Assembly (NCBI RefSeq): GCF_014205635.1
Contig: NZ_JACIIV010000010.1
Coordinates: 81,116-145,115 of the forward strand
Source: Polymorphobacter multimanifer
GTDB taxonomy: Bacteria; Pseudomonadota; Alphaproteobacteria; Sphingomonadales; Sphingomonadaceae
DNA length: 64,000 nt
Reading direction: 5' to 3'
The notes under the pieces are model-generated. The model ran no database searches. It was given only the letters and a program-made list of their open reading frames with translations, and was not told the DNA's origin. Below, one piece after another: positions 36,273-45,634 of the stretch. A program made the translations under genes and the position numbers. How positions within the stretch are numbered: the first letter of the stretch is position 1; the number at the start of each line of letters is the position of its first letter.

Positions 36273-37898
36273 TTACCCCAGCGAGCGCGCCGTGTTGATG
36301 ACGTTGACGCCGTCGAAGCGCGCGGTCGCCGAGCCGTGGCTGACGGCCGACACCTGGCTGGGCTGGCCCTTGCCGTCGAAGAAGGAGCCGCCCATCCGCC
36401 AATCCCGCTTGTCGCAGATGGCCGAGCAGGCGCCCCAGAATTCCGGGGTGCGCATCTGATAGGCGACGTCTTCGAGCATGCGGGTGATCTTGCCATTCTT
36501 GATCTCGTAGAAGAGCTGGCCGCCGAACTGGGCGTTGTAGCGCTGCTGGTCGATCGAATAGGAGCCGCGGCCGAACATGTAGACGCCGTTTTCGACCTGG
36601 GAGACCATGTCGGCGACGCTCAGGGGGGCGGTGCCGGGCATGAGGCTGACATTGGGCATGCGCTGGAACTGCACGTCGCTCCAGCTGGCGGCATAGCTGC
36701 AGCCATCGGATTCGTTCTTGCCGACGATGTGCGCCTGATCGCGGATCGTCTGGTAATCGACGAGCTTGCCGTCCTTCACCAGATCCCAGCGCTTGGCGCG
36801 CACGCCCTCATCGTCCCAGCCGATGGCGCCGAGGCTGTTCGGCTCGGTGCGATCGGCGACGAAATTGACGAGCTTGGAGCCATACATGAGGCCCGCATCG
36901 CGCTTGTCGATGGTGGCGAAGCTGGTGCCGGCGTAATTGGCTTCATAGCCAAGCACGCGATCGAGTTCGAGCGGATGGCCGACGCTCTCGTGGATGGTGA
37001 GGAAAGTGTGGGTCGGATCGAGCACCAGATCATATTTGCCGGCCTGCACGCTGGGGGCGGCGAGCTTTTCGCGCGCCTGTTTGGCGGCCGCCACGGCATC
37101 CTCGATCATGTCGTAGGAGGCGCCATAGGTGATGACGCCGTTGGGGGCGGTGAACTTGTCCTGCGGCTTGCTGTCGAGGAACTCATACCCCATCCCCATC
37201 GGCGAGGAGAGGCCGTCACGGGTGCGGAACTTGCCCGACTGGCGATCGATGGCGGTGACGGTGAACGGCGCCCAGATGCGGTGGACATCCTGATCCACGT
37301 AAGTGCCATCGGTGGAAGCGAAGTATTTCTGCTCGTTGACGAGGAAGAGCGTCGATTGCGCGAAATCGGCACCCGCAGCCTGGGCGGCGGCGTTGACGCT
37401 GAGGAGCAGGTCGACCTTTTCCTTGATCGGCACCGCCATGGCGTTGGTGCGGATGGGGGTGGCCCATGTGACCTCGCCCTGTGCGGGCGCTGGGGCAAGG
37501 CGAACGGGCTCGGTCTGCTGACGGGCGTTGGCGCGGGCGATGGCAGCGGCGGAGCGGGCGGCCGCAGCGACGCCATCGGGCGTCATGTCGTTGGTGGCGG
37601 CAAAACCCCAGGCGCCATCGACGATGACGCGAACGCCGACGCCGAGCGACTCGGCGTTGACGACATTCTGCACGGTCTTTTCGCGGGTGAGCACCGACTG
37701 GCGGAGGTAGCGGCCGACGCGGACGTCGCAATAGCTGGCCCCTGCCCCCTTGGCGATGTTGAGGGCCGCATCGGCGAGCCGCTTCTTGGCGGCGACATCC
37801 ATTGTCGTCACCAGCTCCTCGGCGGCAATCAGCCGCCCGAAGGCCATCGGCAGCACGACACCGCCACCGACCACACCCAGAAAATCACGCCGCCGCAC
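36273..37898 (-). CDS. Tat-exported TldD-like metalloprotease, copy 2
   Basis: This 541-residue paralogue of the next gene has long stretches of near identity (for example DVRVGRYLRQ, HESVGHPLELDRVLGYEAN, NTARSLG at the end). It has a Tat signal (RRRDFLGVVGGGVVLPMAFG), HESVGH, the ACSAIC cysteine pair and FFDGKGQP in place of the Cys-containing segment. GTG 37898 is chosen because GGGAGAAG lies 5 nt upstream; in-frame codons to 38027 would place about 43 non-signal residues ahead of the RRR motif. It appears to be a tandem duplicate and the first gene of the nine-gene run. It has no TldE gene of its own and may share the single one. Confidence 0.87.
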   Translation of the reverse strand: MRRRDFLGVVGGGVVLPMAFGRLIAAEELVTTMDVAAKKRLADAALNIAKGAGASYCDVRVGRYLRQSVLTREKTVQNVVNAESLGVGVRVIVDGAWGFAATNDMTPDGVAAAARSAAAIARANARQQTEPVRLAPAPAQGEVTWATPIRTNAMAVPIKEKVDLLLSVNAAAQAAGADFAQSTLFLVNEQKYFASTDGTYVDQDVHRIWAPFTVTAIDRQSGKFRTRDGLSSPMGMGYEFLDSKPQDKFTAPNGVITYGASYDMIEDAVAAAKQAREKLAAPSVQAGKYDLVLDPTHTFLTIHESVGHPLELDRVLGYEANYAGTSFATIDKRDAGLMYGSKLVNFVADRTEPNSLGAIGWDDEGVRAKRWDLVKDGKLVDYQTIRDQAHIVGKNESDGCSYAASWSDVQFQRMPNVSLMPGTAPLSVADMVSQVENGVYMFGRGSYSIDQQRYNAQFGGQLFYEIKNGKITRMLEDVAYQMRTPEFWGACSAICDKRDWRMGGSFFDGKGQPSQVSAVSHGSATARFDGVNVINTARSLG

Positions 37899-38014
37899 AG
37901 GCTTCTCCCATCCCAGAACTCGTGCCGGGTCTAACGTCTGCGTCCGACTTTGCAAACGCTCTTGCCCAATGCGGCGCGCACTGGTCTGTTGTGCGCACAG
38001 CAACCGGGGGTTCC

Positions 38015-39901
38015 ATGATCCGCACATTTCTCATCGCCAGCCTGCTCGCCACCACACCGGCGATGGCGCAGACAAAGGCACATGCACTGACCGACCCGAT
38101 GACGCCTGATACCGTGGCGGTCTATGATCCGGTGCGGGCGGAGGCCGATTACATCCGCCGCGAAGTGATGGTGCCGATGCGCGATGGGGTGAAGCTGTTC
38201 ACCGTGGTGGTGATGCGCAAGGGCACAAAGGATGGCCCGATGCTGCTGACGCGCACGCCGTATAATGCCGGGGGTGCGACGACCCGCAACCGTGCCCAAA
38301 AGATCGAGGAAATCTTGCCGGTGATGGACGCGGAATTCGTCAATGACGGGTATATCCGCGTGTATCAGGACGTGCGCGGGCTGTACAAATCCGAAGGCGA
38401 TTATGTGATGAACCGGCCGCTGCGGGGGCCGATCAACACCACCAGGGTCGACCATGCGACTGACGCCTATGACACGATCGACTGGCTGGTGAAGAATGTG
38501 CCCGAGAGCAATGGCCGGGTGGGCATCACCGGAAGCTCCTACCCCGGCTTCACGGCGCTGATGGCGTTGATCGACCCGCACCCTGCCCTCAAGGCGAGCG
38601 TGCCGCAGAGCCCGATGGTCGATGGCTGGATGGGGGATGACTGGTTCCACAATGGCGCGTTCCGCACCTTCGCCTTCGATTATATCGTCGGCCAGACGGC
38701 GAAGAAGGGTGGCGGCCGCGTGCCCTATTCGGATGCCGACCAATATGAGGTTTTCCTCAAGGCCGGCTCGACCGGGGATTTCGTGCGCAAATGGGGGCTG
38801 GATGACTTTCCGGCGGTGCGCAAGTTCATGGAGCATCCGGATTACGACCAATATTGGCAGGAGCAGGCGCTCGACAAGCTGCTGGCCAAGCGCAAGCTGA
38901 CCGTGCCGACGATGCTGGTGGTGGGGCAATGGGACCAGGAGGACAGCTATGGTGCGCCCGCGGTGTACAAGGCGCTCGAGCCGCAGGATGTGAACAACGA
39001 CATGGTGCATCTGGTGATCGGGCCATGGCGGCACAGCCAGGTGAATTACGAAGCGGCGAGCCTGGGGGCGCTCGATTTCGAGGGTGATACCGGGCTGCAG
39101 TTCAGGAAGACGGTGATGAAGCCGTTCCTCGACCAGCATCTGAAGGGCGGACCCAAGGCGGATACGCCGCCGGTGATGACCTATGCGACGGGTGCGAACC
39201 GCTGGGAGCGCAGCGACCGCTGGCCGGTGGGGCCGGGCAAGCCGCTCTATCTGCAGCCGGGCAAGGCGCTGGCGTTCACCCCTGCCCCGGCTGCGGGCAT
39301 GACCAGCTATGTGTCCGACCCCGCCGCTCCAGTGCCGTTCGTGCCGCCGCCCTACAATGGCCGCGACCGTGCGGTGTGGACGACCTGGCTGGTGACCGAC
39401 CAGCGGTTCGTGGCGACGCGGCCCGATGTGATCAGCTACACGACCGAGGTGCTGACGCAAGAGGTGCATATCGCCGGGCAGCCGATGGTCGATCTGTTTG
39501 CTGCCACCAGCGGCACAGACTCGGACTGGGTGGTGAAACTGATCGACGTTCACCCGGGCGAGGACAGCCTGCACCCGAAAACCGCGGGCATGCAGCTGCC
39601 GATCGGCATCGAGATCTTTCGCGGGCGCTATGCGGGGAGCTTCGAGACGCCGGCGGCGCTGGTCCCGGGCAAGGTGACCAACTTCAAGTTCGGGCTGCCG
39701 CATGTGAACCATGTGTTCAAGCCGGGCCACCGGATCATGGTGCAAGTGCAATCGAGCCTGTTCCCGCTCTACGATCGCAACCCGCAGACGTTCGTGCCCA
39801 ACATCTTCAATGCCAAGGCGGGCGACTATGCGGCGGCCACGCAATCGGTGGCGCATGGGCCGGGCCAGGCGAGCGCGATCTGGCTGCCGATCGTGCCCTG
39901 A
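38015..39901 (+). CDS. Exported CocE/NonD (alpha-amino-acid ester hydrolase-like) hydrolase
   Basis: This 628-residue enzyme has a signal peptide (1-19, ending PAMAQ) and an alpha/beta-hydrolase domain with the nucleophile motif GSSYPG (Ser175), a likely acid in GQWDQEDSYG (Asp310) and GPWRHSQ (His340). A C-terminal jelly-roll domain follows (about 410-628). This is the X-Pro dipeptidyl-peptidase S15 / CocE / alpha-amino-acid ester hydrolase family, which acts on esters or amides of amino acids. GGGGG 5 nt upstream supports ATG 38015. It is divergent from the TldD copy 2 gene, 116 nt away, and is followed by doxX. Confidence 0.9.
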   Translation: MIRTFLIASLLATTPAMAQTKAHALTDPMTPDTVAVYDPVRAEADYIRREVMVPMRDGVKLFTVVVMRKGTKDGPMLLTRTPYNAGGATTRNRAQKIEEILPVMDAEFVNDGYIRVYQDVRGLYKSEGDYVMNRPLRGPINTTRVDHATDAYDTIDWLVKNVPESNGRVGITGSSYPGFTALMALIDPHPALKASVPQSPMVDGWMGDDWFHNGAFRTFAFDYIVGQTAKKGGGRVPYSDADQYEVFLKAGSTGDFVRKWGLDDFPAVRKFMEHPDYDQYWQEQALDKLLAKRKLTVPTMLVVGQWDQEDSYGAPAVYKALEPQDVNNDMVHLVIGPWRHSQVNYEAASLGALDFEGDTGLQFRKTVMKPFLDQHLKGGPKADTPPVMTYATGANRWERSDRWPVGPGKPLYLQPGKALAFTPAPAAGMTSYVSDPAAPVPFVPPPYNGRDRAVWTTWLVTDQRFVATRPDVISYTTEVLTQEVHIAGQPMVDLFAATSGTDSDWVVKLIDVHPGEDSLHPKTAGMQLPIGIEIFRGRYAGSFETPAALVPGKVTNFKFGLPHVNHVFKPGHRIMVQVQSSLFPLYDRNPQTFVPNIFNAKAGDYAAATQSVAHGPGQASAIWLPIVP

Positions 39902-39970
39902 ACGGGTTCGGGTGGCACCGACGGCGCGCCTCTGCTACCCAAATGGCTGAAGAAGCGATGGGAAAATGGC

Positions 39971-40465
39971 GTGACGGCGACAGGAACGACGCTTTGGTGG
40001 CGGTCCCCCGGCTCGGTCGATTGGGCGATCCTGATCCGGCTGAGCCTGGCGTTTGTGTTCGGGTTCGAAGGCTATCAGAAGCTGGTGTACCCGGACATTC
40101 TGGGCGCCGGGCGCTTTGCCGGAATCGGCATTCCTGCACCCGAGCTGATGGGGCCGTTCGTGGGATGGGTCGAGCTGGTGTGCGGCTTGCTGATGCTGCT
40201 GGGGCTGTTCGCGCGGTTGGCGGCGGCGCCGCTCATCATCACGATGGTGGTGGCGATCATCAGCACCAAGGTGCCGATCCTGCTGGGGCAGGAATGGATG
40301 GGCTTCTCGCTGCGCCCGCTCGATCGCTATGGCTTTCTGAGCATGACGCATGAAACCCGTACCGACTGGGCGATGCTGATGGAGGCCGGATTCATCCTGC
40401 TTGCAGGTGCGGGCCGCTGGTCGCTCGATGGCTGGCTGGCGAGAAACCGTCGCGTTGCGCAGTAG
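39971..40465 (+). CDS. DoxX-family membrane protein
   Basis: This 164-residue protein has four predicted membrane helices (about 18-36, 58-80, 85-105, 132-150) with the DoxX signature GFEGYQKL and GWVELVCGLLMLLGLFAR. The start is GTG 39971. DoxX-like proteins are small quinone- or redox-associated membrane proteins of uncertain role. The downstream chrA-like gene begins inside this one. Confidence 0.82.
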   Translation: MTATGTTLWWRSPGSVDWAILIRLSLAFVFGFEGYQKLVYPDILGAGRFAGIGIPAPELMGPFVGWVELVCGLLMLLGLFARLAAAPLIITMVVAIISTKVPILLGQEWMGFSLRPLDRYGFLSMTHETRTDWAMLMEAGFILLAGAGRWSLDGWLARNRRVAQ

Positions 40466-41654
40466 CGCCGCGCCCTCGGCGGGCGAGGTTTTCCGCGCCT
40501 TTTTGAAGCTCGGGCTGACGTCTTTTGGTGGGCCGGTGGCGCATATCGGCTATTTCCGCACCGAACTGGTGCTGCGCCGGGGCTGGGTGGACGAGGCCGA
40601 ATTCGCCGATCTGCTGGCGCTCTGCCAGTTTCTGCCGGGCCCGGCATCGAGCCAGCTCGGCTTTGCGCTCGGACTGCGGCGGGCCGGCGGGCTGGGCGCG
40701 CTGGCGGCCTGGGTGGCATTCACCTTGCCGTCGGCGCTGTTCATGCTGCTTGTCGCACTGGGTGCGGGCGTGCTCGGCGGGCCGTTGGGGCTGGCGGTGG
40801 TGCATGGGCTCAAGCTGGTCGCGGTGGCGATCGTGGCGCAGGCGGTTTGGGGCATGGCACAAACGCTGACGCCCGATGGGCGGCGCCGGGCGATTGCCCT
40901 GGTGGCGGGTGTGCTGGTGGTGCTGGTCGGCGGGGCGCTTGCCCAGATTGCGGCGATCCTGGCCGGGGCGTTGCTGGGCTGGCTGCTGTGCAAGGGGGCT
41001 GCGGTGACCGGCGCGGGCGGGCGTTGGCCGCAAAGGCTGGCGCCGGCATATCTGATCGGCTTCTTCACGCTGCTGCTGGGCCTGCCGGTGCTGGTGGAGG
41101 TGACTGGCTGGCAGGGGCTGGCGCTGTTCGATGCCTTTTATCGCGCCGGGGCGCTGGTGTTCGGTGGCGGCCATGTGGTGCAGCCGCTGCTCGAGGCCGA
41201 GATCGTGGGTGCCGGCTGGATGAGCGCCGATGCGTTTCTCACCGGCTATGGTGCCGCTCAGGCGGTGCCGGGGCCGTTGTTCACCTTTGCCGCCTATCTC
41301 GGTGCCGGCGTTGGCCCGGCGCCCAATGGCGTTGCCGGTGCGGCGATTGCGCTGTTGGCGGTGTTTTTGCCCGGCTTTCTGCTGCTGCTCGGCGTGCTGC
41401 CGTTCTGGGCCCGGGTGCGCGGCTGGCCGGCGGCGCAGGCGGCGTTGCAGGGCACCAACGCTGCCGTTGTGGGGATATTGGCGATGGCGCTCCATGATCC
41501 GGTGTGGACGGGTGCAGTGGCCGGGCCGGTGGATGTCGCGATCATCGGGTTCGGGATATTGGCGCTGTTGCGCTGGGCGGCGCCGCCCTGGGCGGTCGTG
41601 CTCGCGATGGTCGGGCTGCAGCTGGTCGTGAGCGCCGGGGGTCTGGCAGGCTGA
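40428..41654 (+). CDS. chrA: Chromate transporter, ChrA family (two-domain form)
   Basis: This membrane protein of about 408 residues has two homologous halves. The first has FLKLGLTSFGGPVAHIGYF, then LCQFLPGPASSQLGFALG. The second has FYRAGALVFGGGHVVQPLLE and GYGAAQAVPGPLFTFAAYLG. This duplicated FGGP...PGP pattern is typical of long-chain CHR transporters, which export chromate in some bacteria; many homologues have other or unknown anion substrates. ATG 40428 overlaps doxX by 38 bp; TTG 40455 would reduce the overlap to 11 bp. Confidence 0.9.
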   Translation: MAGWRETVALRSSAAPSAGEVFRAFLKLGLTSFGGPVAHIGYFRTELVLRRGWVDEAEFADLLALCQFLPGPASSQLGFALGLRRAGGLGALAAWVAFTLPSALFMLLVALGAGVLGGPLGLAVVHGLKLVAVAIVAQAVWGMAQTLTPDGRRRAIALVAGVLVVLVGGALAQIAAILAGALLGWLLCKGAAVTGAGGRWPQRLAPAYLIGFFTLLLGLPVLVEVTGWQGLALFDAFYRAGALVFGGGHVVQPLLEAEIVGAGWMSADAFLTGYGAAQAVPGPLFTFAAYLGAGVGPAPNGVAGAAIALLAVFLPGFLLLLGVLPFWARVRGWPAAQAALQGTNAAVVGILAMALHDPVWTGAVAGPVDVAIIGFGILALLRWAAPPWAVVLAMVGLQLVVSAGGLAG

Positions 41655-41657
41655 TGC

Positions 41658-41683
41658 CCCGGGCGCTGGCAACAGCGCCCGGG
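41658..41683. terminator. Bidirectional hairpin terminator between chrA and clpX
   Basis: CCCGGGCGCTG (41658-41668) pairs perfectly with CAGCGCCCGGG (41673-41683) around a GCAA tetraloop, in the 38 nt between the convergent stop codons of chrA and clpX. Confidence 0.75.
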
Positions 41684-41692
41684 AGCATGCGT

Positions 41693-42943
41693 TTATGCAG
41701 CCTTGTCCTGCTTCATCAGGCGGATCGGCTCCTTGAGGCCGGCAACGACCTCCTTGTCGACCTGCACCTCTTCGAGGCCTTCCATGCCGGGCAACTCGAA
41801 CATCGATTCGAGCAGGATCGACTCCATGATCGAGCGAAGCCCGCGGGCACCGGTGCGGCGCTCGATGGCGCGCTTGGCGATGGCCGAGAGCGCATCGGCG
41901 TTGAAGGTGAGCTTGACGCCTTCCATCTCGAACAGCCGGGCATATTGCTTGCTCAGCGCGTTCTTGGGCTCGGTGAGGATCTTGATCAGCGCATCCTCGT
42001 CGAGATCCTCGAGGGTGGCGATGACCGGCAGGCGGCCGATGAACTCGGGGATAAGCCCGAAGCGCAAAAGATCCTCGGGCTCGCACTGGCGGAGCAGCTT
42101 GCCGACGCGGCGCTCGTCGGGCGCTGCCACATGCGCGCCGAAGCCGATCGACTTGCCCTGCAGACGGTCCCCGATGATCCGGTCGAGGCCCGAGAAGGCG
42201 CCGCCGCAGATGAAGAGGATGTTGGTCGTGTCGACCTGCAGGAACTCCTGCTGCGGATGCTTGCGCCCGCCCTGCGGCGGCACCGAGGCGGTGGTGCCCT
42301 CCATGATCTTGAGCAGCGCCTGCTGGACGCCCTCGCCCGACACGTCACGGGTGATCGACGGATTGTCCGACTTGCGGCTGATCTTGTCGATCTCGTCGAT
42401 GTAGACGATGCCGCGCTGGGCGCGCTCGACGTTGTAGTCGCTCGCCTGCAGCAGCTTCAGGATGATGTTCTCGACATCCTCGCCGACATAGCCGGCTTCG
42501 GTGAGAGTGGTCGCATCGGCCATGGTGAAGGGCACATCGAGGATGCGCGCGAGCGTCTGTGCGAGCAGCGTCTTGCCGCAGCCGGTGGGGCCAACCAGGA
42601 GAATGTTCGACTTGGCGAGTTCGACCTCGGCGCCCTTGCCGCCATGGTTGAGGCGCTTGTAGTGATTGTGCACCGCCACCGAGAGCACGCGCTTGGCGTG
42701 CATCTGGCCGATGACATAATCATCGAGCACCTTGCAGATCTCGCGCGGAGGCGGGACGTCGCCGGACTTCTTGACGAGCGCCGTCTTGGTCTCCTCGCGG
42801 ATGATGTCGTTGCAAAGCTCGACGCACTCATCACAGATGAACACGGTCGGCCCGGCGATGAGCTTGCGCACCTCGTGCTGACTCTTGCCGCAGAAGCTGC
42901 AGTAGAGCGTGCTCTTTGAATCGCCGCCACTCAATTTGGTCAT
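41693..42943 (-). CDS. clpX: ATP-dependent Clp protease ATP-binding subunit ClpX
   Basis: This 416-residue AAA+ unfoldase recognises and feeds substrates to ClpP. The N-terminal zinc-binding domain has [11 protein letters not shown] and CDECVELC (Cys4). Walker A is [15 protein letters not shown], and [16 protein letters not shown] and [11 protein letters not shown] (Walker B) follow. The C-terminal domain ends normally. It is 109 nt downstream of clpP in the tig-clpP-clpX order conserved in alphaproteobacteria. Confidence 0.98.
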   Translation of the reverse strand: MTKLSGGDSKSTLYCSFCGKSQHEVRKLIAGPTVFICDECVELCNDIIREETKTALVKKSGDVPPPREICKVLDDYVIGQMHAKRVLSVAVHNHYKRLNHGGKGAEVELAKSNILLVGPTGCGKTLLAQTLARILDVPFTMADATTLTEAGYVGEDVENIILKLLQASDYNVERAQRGIVYIDEIDKISRKSDNPSITRDVSGEGVQQALLKIMEGTTASVPPQGGRKHPQQEFLQVDTTNILFICGGAFSGLDRIIGDRLQGKSIGFGAHVAAPDERRVGKLLRQCEPEDLLRFGLIPEFIGRLPVIATLEDLDEDALIKILTEPKNALSKQYARLFEMEGVKLTFNADALSAIAKRAIERRTGARGLRSIMESILLESMFELPGMEGLEEVQVDKEVVAGLKEPIRLMKQDKAA

Positions 42944-43052
42944 GGCATTCCTCTCTCGCGTCGCGCGAGTTTAGCGTTGCTTTGCGTCACCCTGCAAGGG
43001 CAGCAACGCACGCAAATCTTACATCGCGGCGATGAACGCCGCGATAACGGGC

Positions 43053-43724
43053 TCAAGCTGCGGCCCGTGTCTCTTCCTCGGTCGGCAGCGGACGCCTTTC
43101 GACGACCTCGTCGACGAGCCCGAAAACCTTGGCTTCATCGGCCGACAGGAACTTGTCGCGCTCCATCGCCCGCTCGATCGTGTCGATGTCCTGGCCGGTG
43201 TGCTTGACGTAAAGCTCGTTGAGCGTGGCACGGATGCGCAGGATCTCGCGCGCCTGGATCTCGATGTCGGTCGCCTGGCCCTGGGCACCGCCCGAGGGCT
43301 GGTGGACCATGATGCGGGCATGCTTCAGCGCGACGCGCATCCCGGGCTCACCGGCGGCGAGCAGGAAGCTGCCCATCGATGCCGCCTGGCCAACGCAGAC
43401 GGTGGCGACCTTGGGGCGGATGTACTGCATCGTGTCGTAGATCGCCATGCCCGCCGTCACCACCCCGCCCGGCGAGTTGATGTACATGAAGATGTCCTTC
43501 TTCGGATTTTCCGATTCGAGGAACAGCAGCTGTGCGACGATGACCGAGGCCATGTGATCCTCGACCTGGCCGGTGACGAACACGATGCGCTCGCGCAGCA
43601 GGCGTGAATAGATGTCGAACGAGCGTTCCCCGCGGTTCGATGTCTCGATGACCATGGGGATAAGACCCGCATGCGCGGGGGGCGGGATGAGGCCAGCATG
43701 CGTTTGGGGAAGCAGGTCGTGCAT
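43053..43724 (-). CDS. clpP: ATP-dependent Clp protease proteolytic subunit ClpP
   Basis: This 223-residue serine protease subunit forms the ClpXP chamber. The catalytic triad is Ser116 (GQAASMGSF), His141 (MVHQPSGG) and Asp190 ([11 protein letters not shown]). [20 protein letters not shown] is the standard mature start. The propeptide is odd: HAGLIP occurs twice, at about 9-14 and 18-23, before the usual MVIE. GGAG 5 nt upstream supports ATG 43724; farther in-frame codons to 43808 lack such a site. It lies 101 nt after tig. Confidence 0.97.
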   Translation of the reverse strand: MHDLLPQTHAGLIPPPAHAGLIPMVIETSNRGERSFDIYSRLLRERIVFVTGQVEDHMASVIVAQLLFLESENPKKDIFMYINSPGGVVTAGMAIYDTMQYIRPKVATVCVGQAASMGSFLLAAGEPGMRVALKHARIMVHQPSGGAQGQATDIEIQAREILRIRATLNELYVKHTGQDIDTIERAMERDKFLSADEAKVFGLVDEVVERRPLPTEEETRAAA

Positions 43725-43825
43725 ATTGAACTCCGATTGCCCGTCCAACGTCGGACGTTTCCGCATGCTTTTCAAGGGGCGATACCGCGCTGTCCACAGC
43801 TGCGGCATCGCGCCGATGAAAAAGG

Positions 43826-45382
43826 TCAGGCTTTCCTGGCGGCGGCCTTCTTGGGCGGAGCCTTTTTCTCGGGCTCCTTGATGGCCGGCGCCTCTTCGGC
43901 GGGCGGCGCTTCGACCGGGATTTCTTCGGCGCCAGGCTCTTCGGCAGCCTTGGCGGGCTTGGCCTTGGCCTTCTTTGCCGGCTTAGCGGGCGCGTGGTCG
44001 TGATCATGGTCGCAATCGGGGCCATGGACGTGGCCGCCGGCGGCCGGCGACTCGTCTTCGTCCTCGATCGCGGCTTCGAGATCGGCGCGGCTGACGGCAC
44101 GCTCGGTCACCTCGGCCTTGCCGACCAGATAATCGACGACCTTGTCCTCATAGAGCGGGGCGCGCAGCTGGGCGGCGGCCATCGCATTCTCCTGGAAGAA
44201 CTTGACGACCTTCTGCTGCTCGGCCGGCGCATAGCGCGTGGCCTCCTGGCCGATGAGGCGGTTCATCTCGGCATTGCTGACGGTGATGCCGCCGCGGTTG
44301 CCGATTTCGGAGAGCAGCAGCCCGAGGCGGACGCGGCGTTCGGCGATGCGGCGATAGTCGGCGCGTTCGGCCTCGATCTCGGCCTTGGCGGCTTCCGGAT
44401 CCTCGGCGCGCGAAGCTTCCTGCTCGAGCTGCGCCCAGATCTGCTCGAACTCGCCTTCGACCATCGTCTCGGGCACTTCGAAATCATGGCGTGCTGCGAG
44501 CGTGTCGAGAAGCTTGCGCTTCATGTGGGTGCGGGTGAGCTGGCTCGTCTCGGCTTCGATCTGGTCCTTGAGGATATCCTTCAGCGCATCGAGCGAATCG
44601 ATGCCGAGGCCCTTGGCGAACTCGTCGTCGATCGGCGTTTCCACCGGCGTCTCGACGCCCTGCACCATGATCTTGAACTGCGCCGGCTTGCCCGCCAGCG
44701 CCTCCGAACCATAATCTTCCGGGAATTTGACGTCGATCGTCAGCTCCTGGTTGGCCTTGGTGCCGACCAGCTGGTCCTCGAAGCCAGGGATGAGCATGCC
44801 CGACCCGATGGTCACGCGCATGCCTTCGCCCTTGCCGCCTTCGAACAGCTCGCCGTCCACCGAGCCTTCGAAATCGATCACCACCGTGTCGCCGGTCTTC
44901 GCCTTGTACTTGGCGGCGGCGGGCTCGGTCTTCTGCTGCTGGGTGGCGAGGCGCGCGAGCATCTCGGCGATGGCGGCTTCATCGGACTGCACCACCAGCT
45001 TTTCCAGCGCCAGATCGTCGATGTTCACTGACTCGATGGTGGGGAGGATTTCGAGCGCCACCTTGAACGAAAGGTCCTGGCCATCGACCAGATCGCCTTC
45101 GAGATCGACCTGCGGCTGCACCGCGGGGCGCAACGCCTTTTCGCCGAGGAGCTGCTGCACGCCATCGGAAACAGCGGCCTGCACCGCTTCTCCATGAAGG
45201 GCGGGGCCGTGCATCTTGCGCACGAGGTTGGCGGGCACCTTGCCGGGGCGGAAGCCGGGCATGCGGATCTGCTTGGACACTTCGGCAAGCCGCACATCGA
45301 CACGCTTGGCGATATCGGCGGCCGGGATGACACACGAAAATTCGCGGCGGAGGCCCTGGTTCAGTGTTTCGGCGATCTGCAT
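43826..45382 (-). CDS. tig: Trigger factor (ribosome-associated chaperone, PPIase)
   Basis: This chaperone binds nascent chains at the ribosome exit. The N-terminal ribosome-binding domain has the G-F-R-x-G-K-x-P signature [15 protein letters not shown]. The PPIase (FKBP-like) domain has [20 protein letters not shown], and the helical C-domain follows. At 518 residues it is some 80 longer than E. coli Tig because of a low-complexity tail: a His/Asp cluster ([13 protein letters not shown]) then alternating Lys/Ala and Glu/Ala/Pro. ATG 45382 gives the usual start [11 protein letters not shown]. Confidence 0.97.
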   Translation of the reverse strand: MQIAETLNQGLRREFSCVIPAADIAKRVDVRLAEVSKQIRMPGFRPGKVPANLVRKMHGPALHGEAVQAAVSDGVQQLLGEKALRPAVQPQVDLEGDLVDGQDLSFKVALEILPTIESVNIDDLALEKLVVQSDEAAIAEMLARLATQQQKTEPAAAKYKAKTGDTVVIDFEGSVDGELFEGGKGEGMRVTIGSGMLIPGFEDQLVGTKANQELTIDVKFPEDYGSEALAGKPAQFKIMVQGVETPVETPIDDEFAKGLGIDSLDALKDILKDQIEAETSQLTRTHMKRKLLDTLAARHDFEVPETMVEGEFEQIWAQLEQEASRAEDPEAAKAEIEAERADYRRIAERRVRLGLLLSEIGNRGGITVSNAEMNRLIGQEATRYAPAEQQKVVKFFQENAMAAAQLRAPLYEDKVVDYLVGKAEVTERAVSRADLEAAIEDEDESPAAGGHVHGPDCDHDHDHAPAKPAKKAKAKPAKAAEEPGAEEIPVEAPPAEEAPAIKEPEKKAPPKKAAARKA

Positions 45383-45440
45383 GATGGTTCGGTCTTTCAA
45401 AAAATCTTTTCACAAGCAAGCTGCAGCGAATCGGGGGCGT

Positions 45441-45525
<85 letters not shown>

Positions 45526-45634
45526 ATCAGCGTGAAGCGCGCGTCTATAGCAACCCCAAGCTCATAGGCAAGCGTGACGGCTCGTGCGCATCATGGCAAG
45601 ACCCTGTCTGCGAACCGAGGGGACTTTGCACAGC

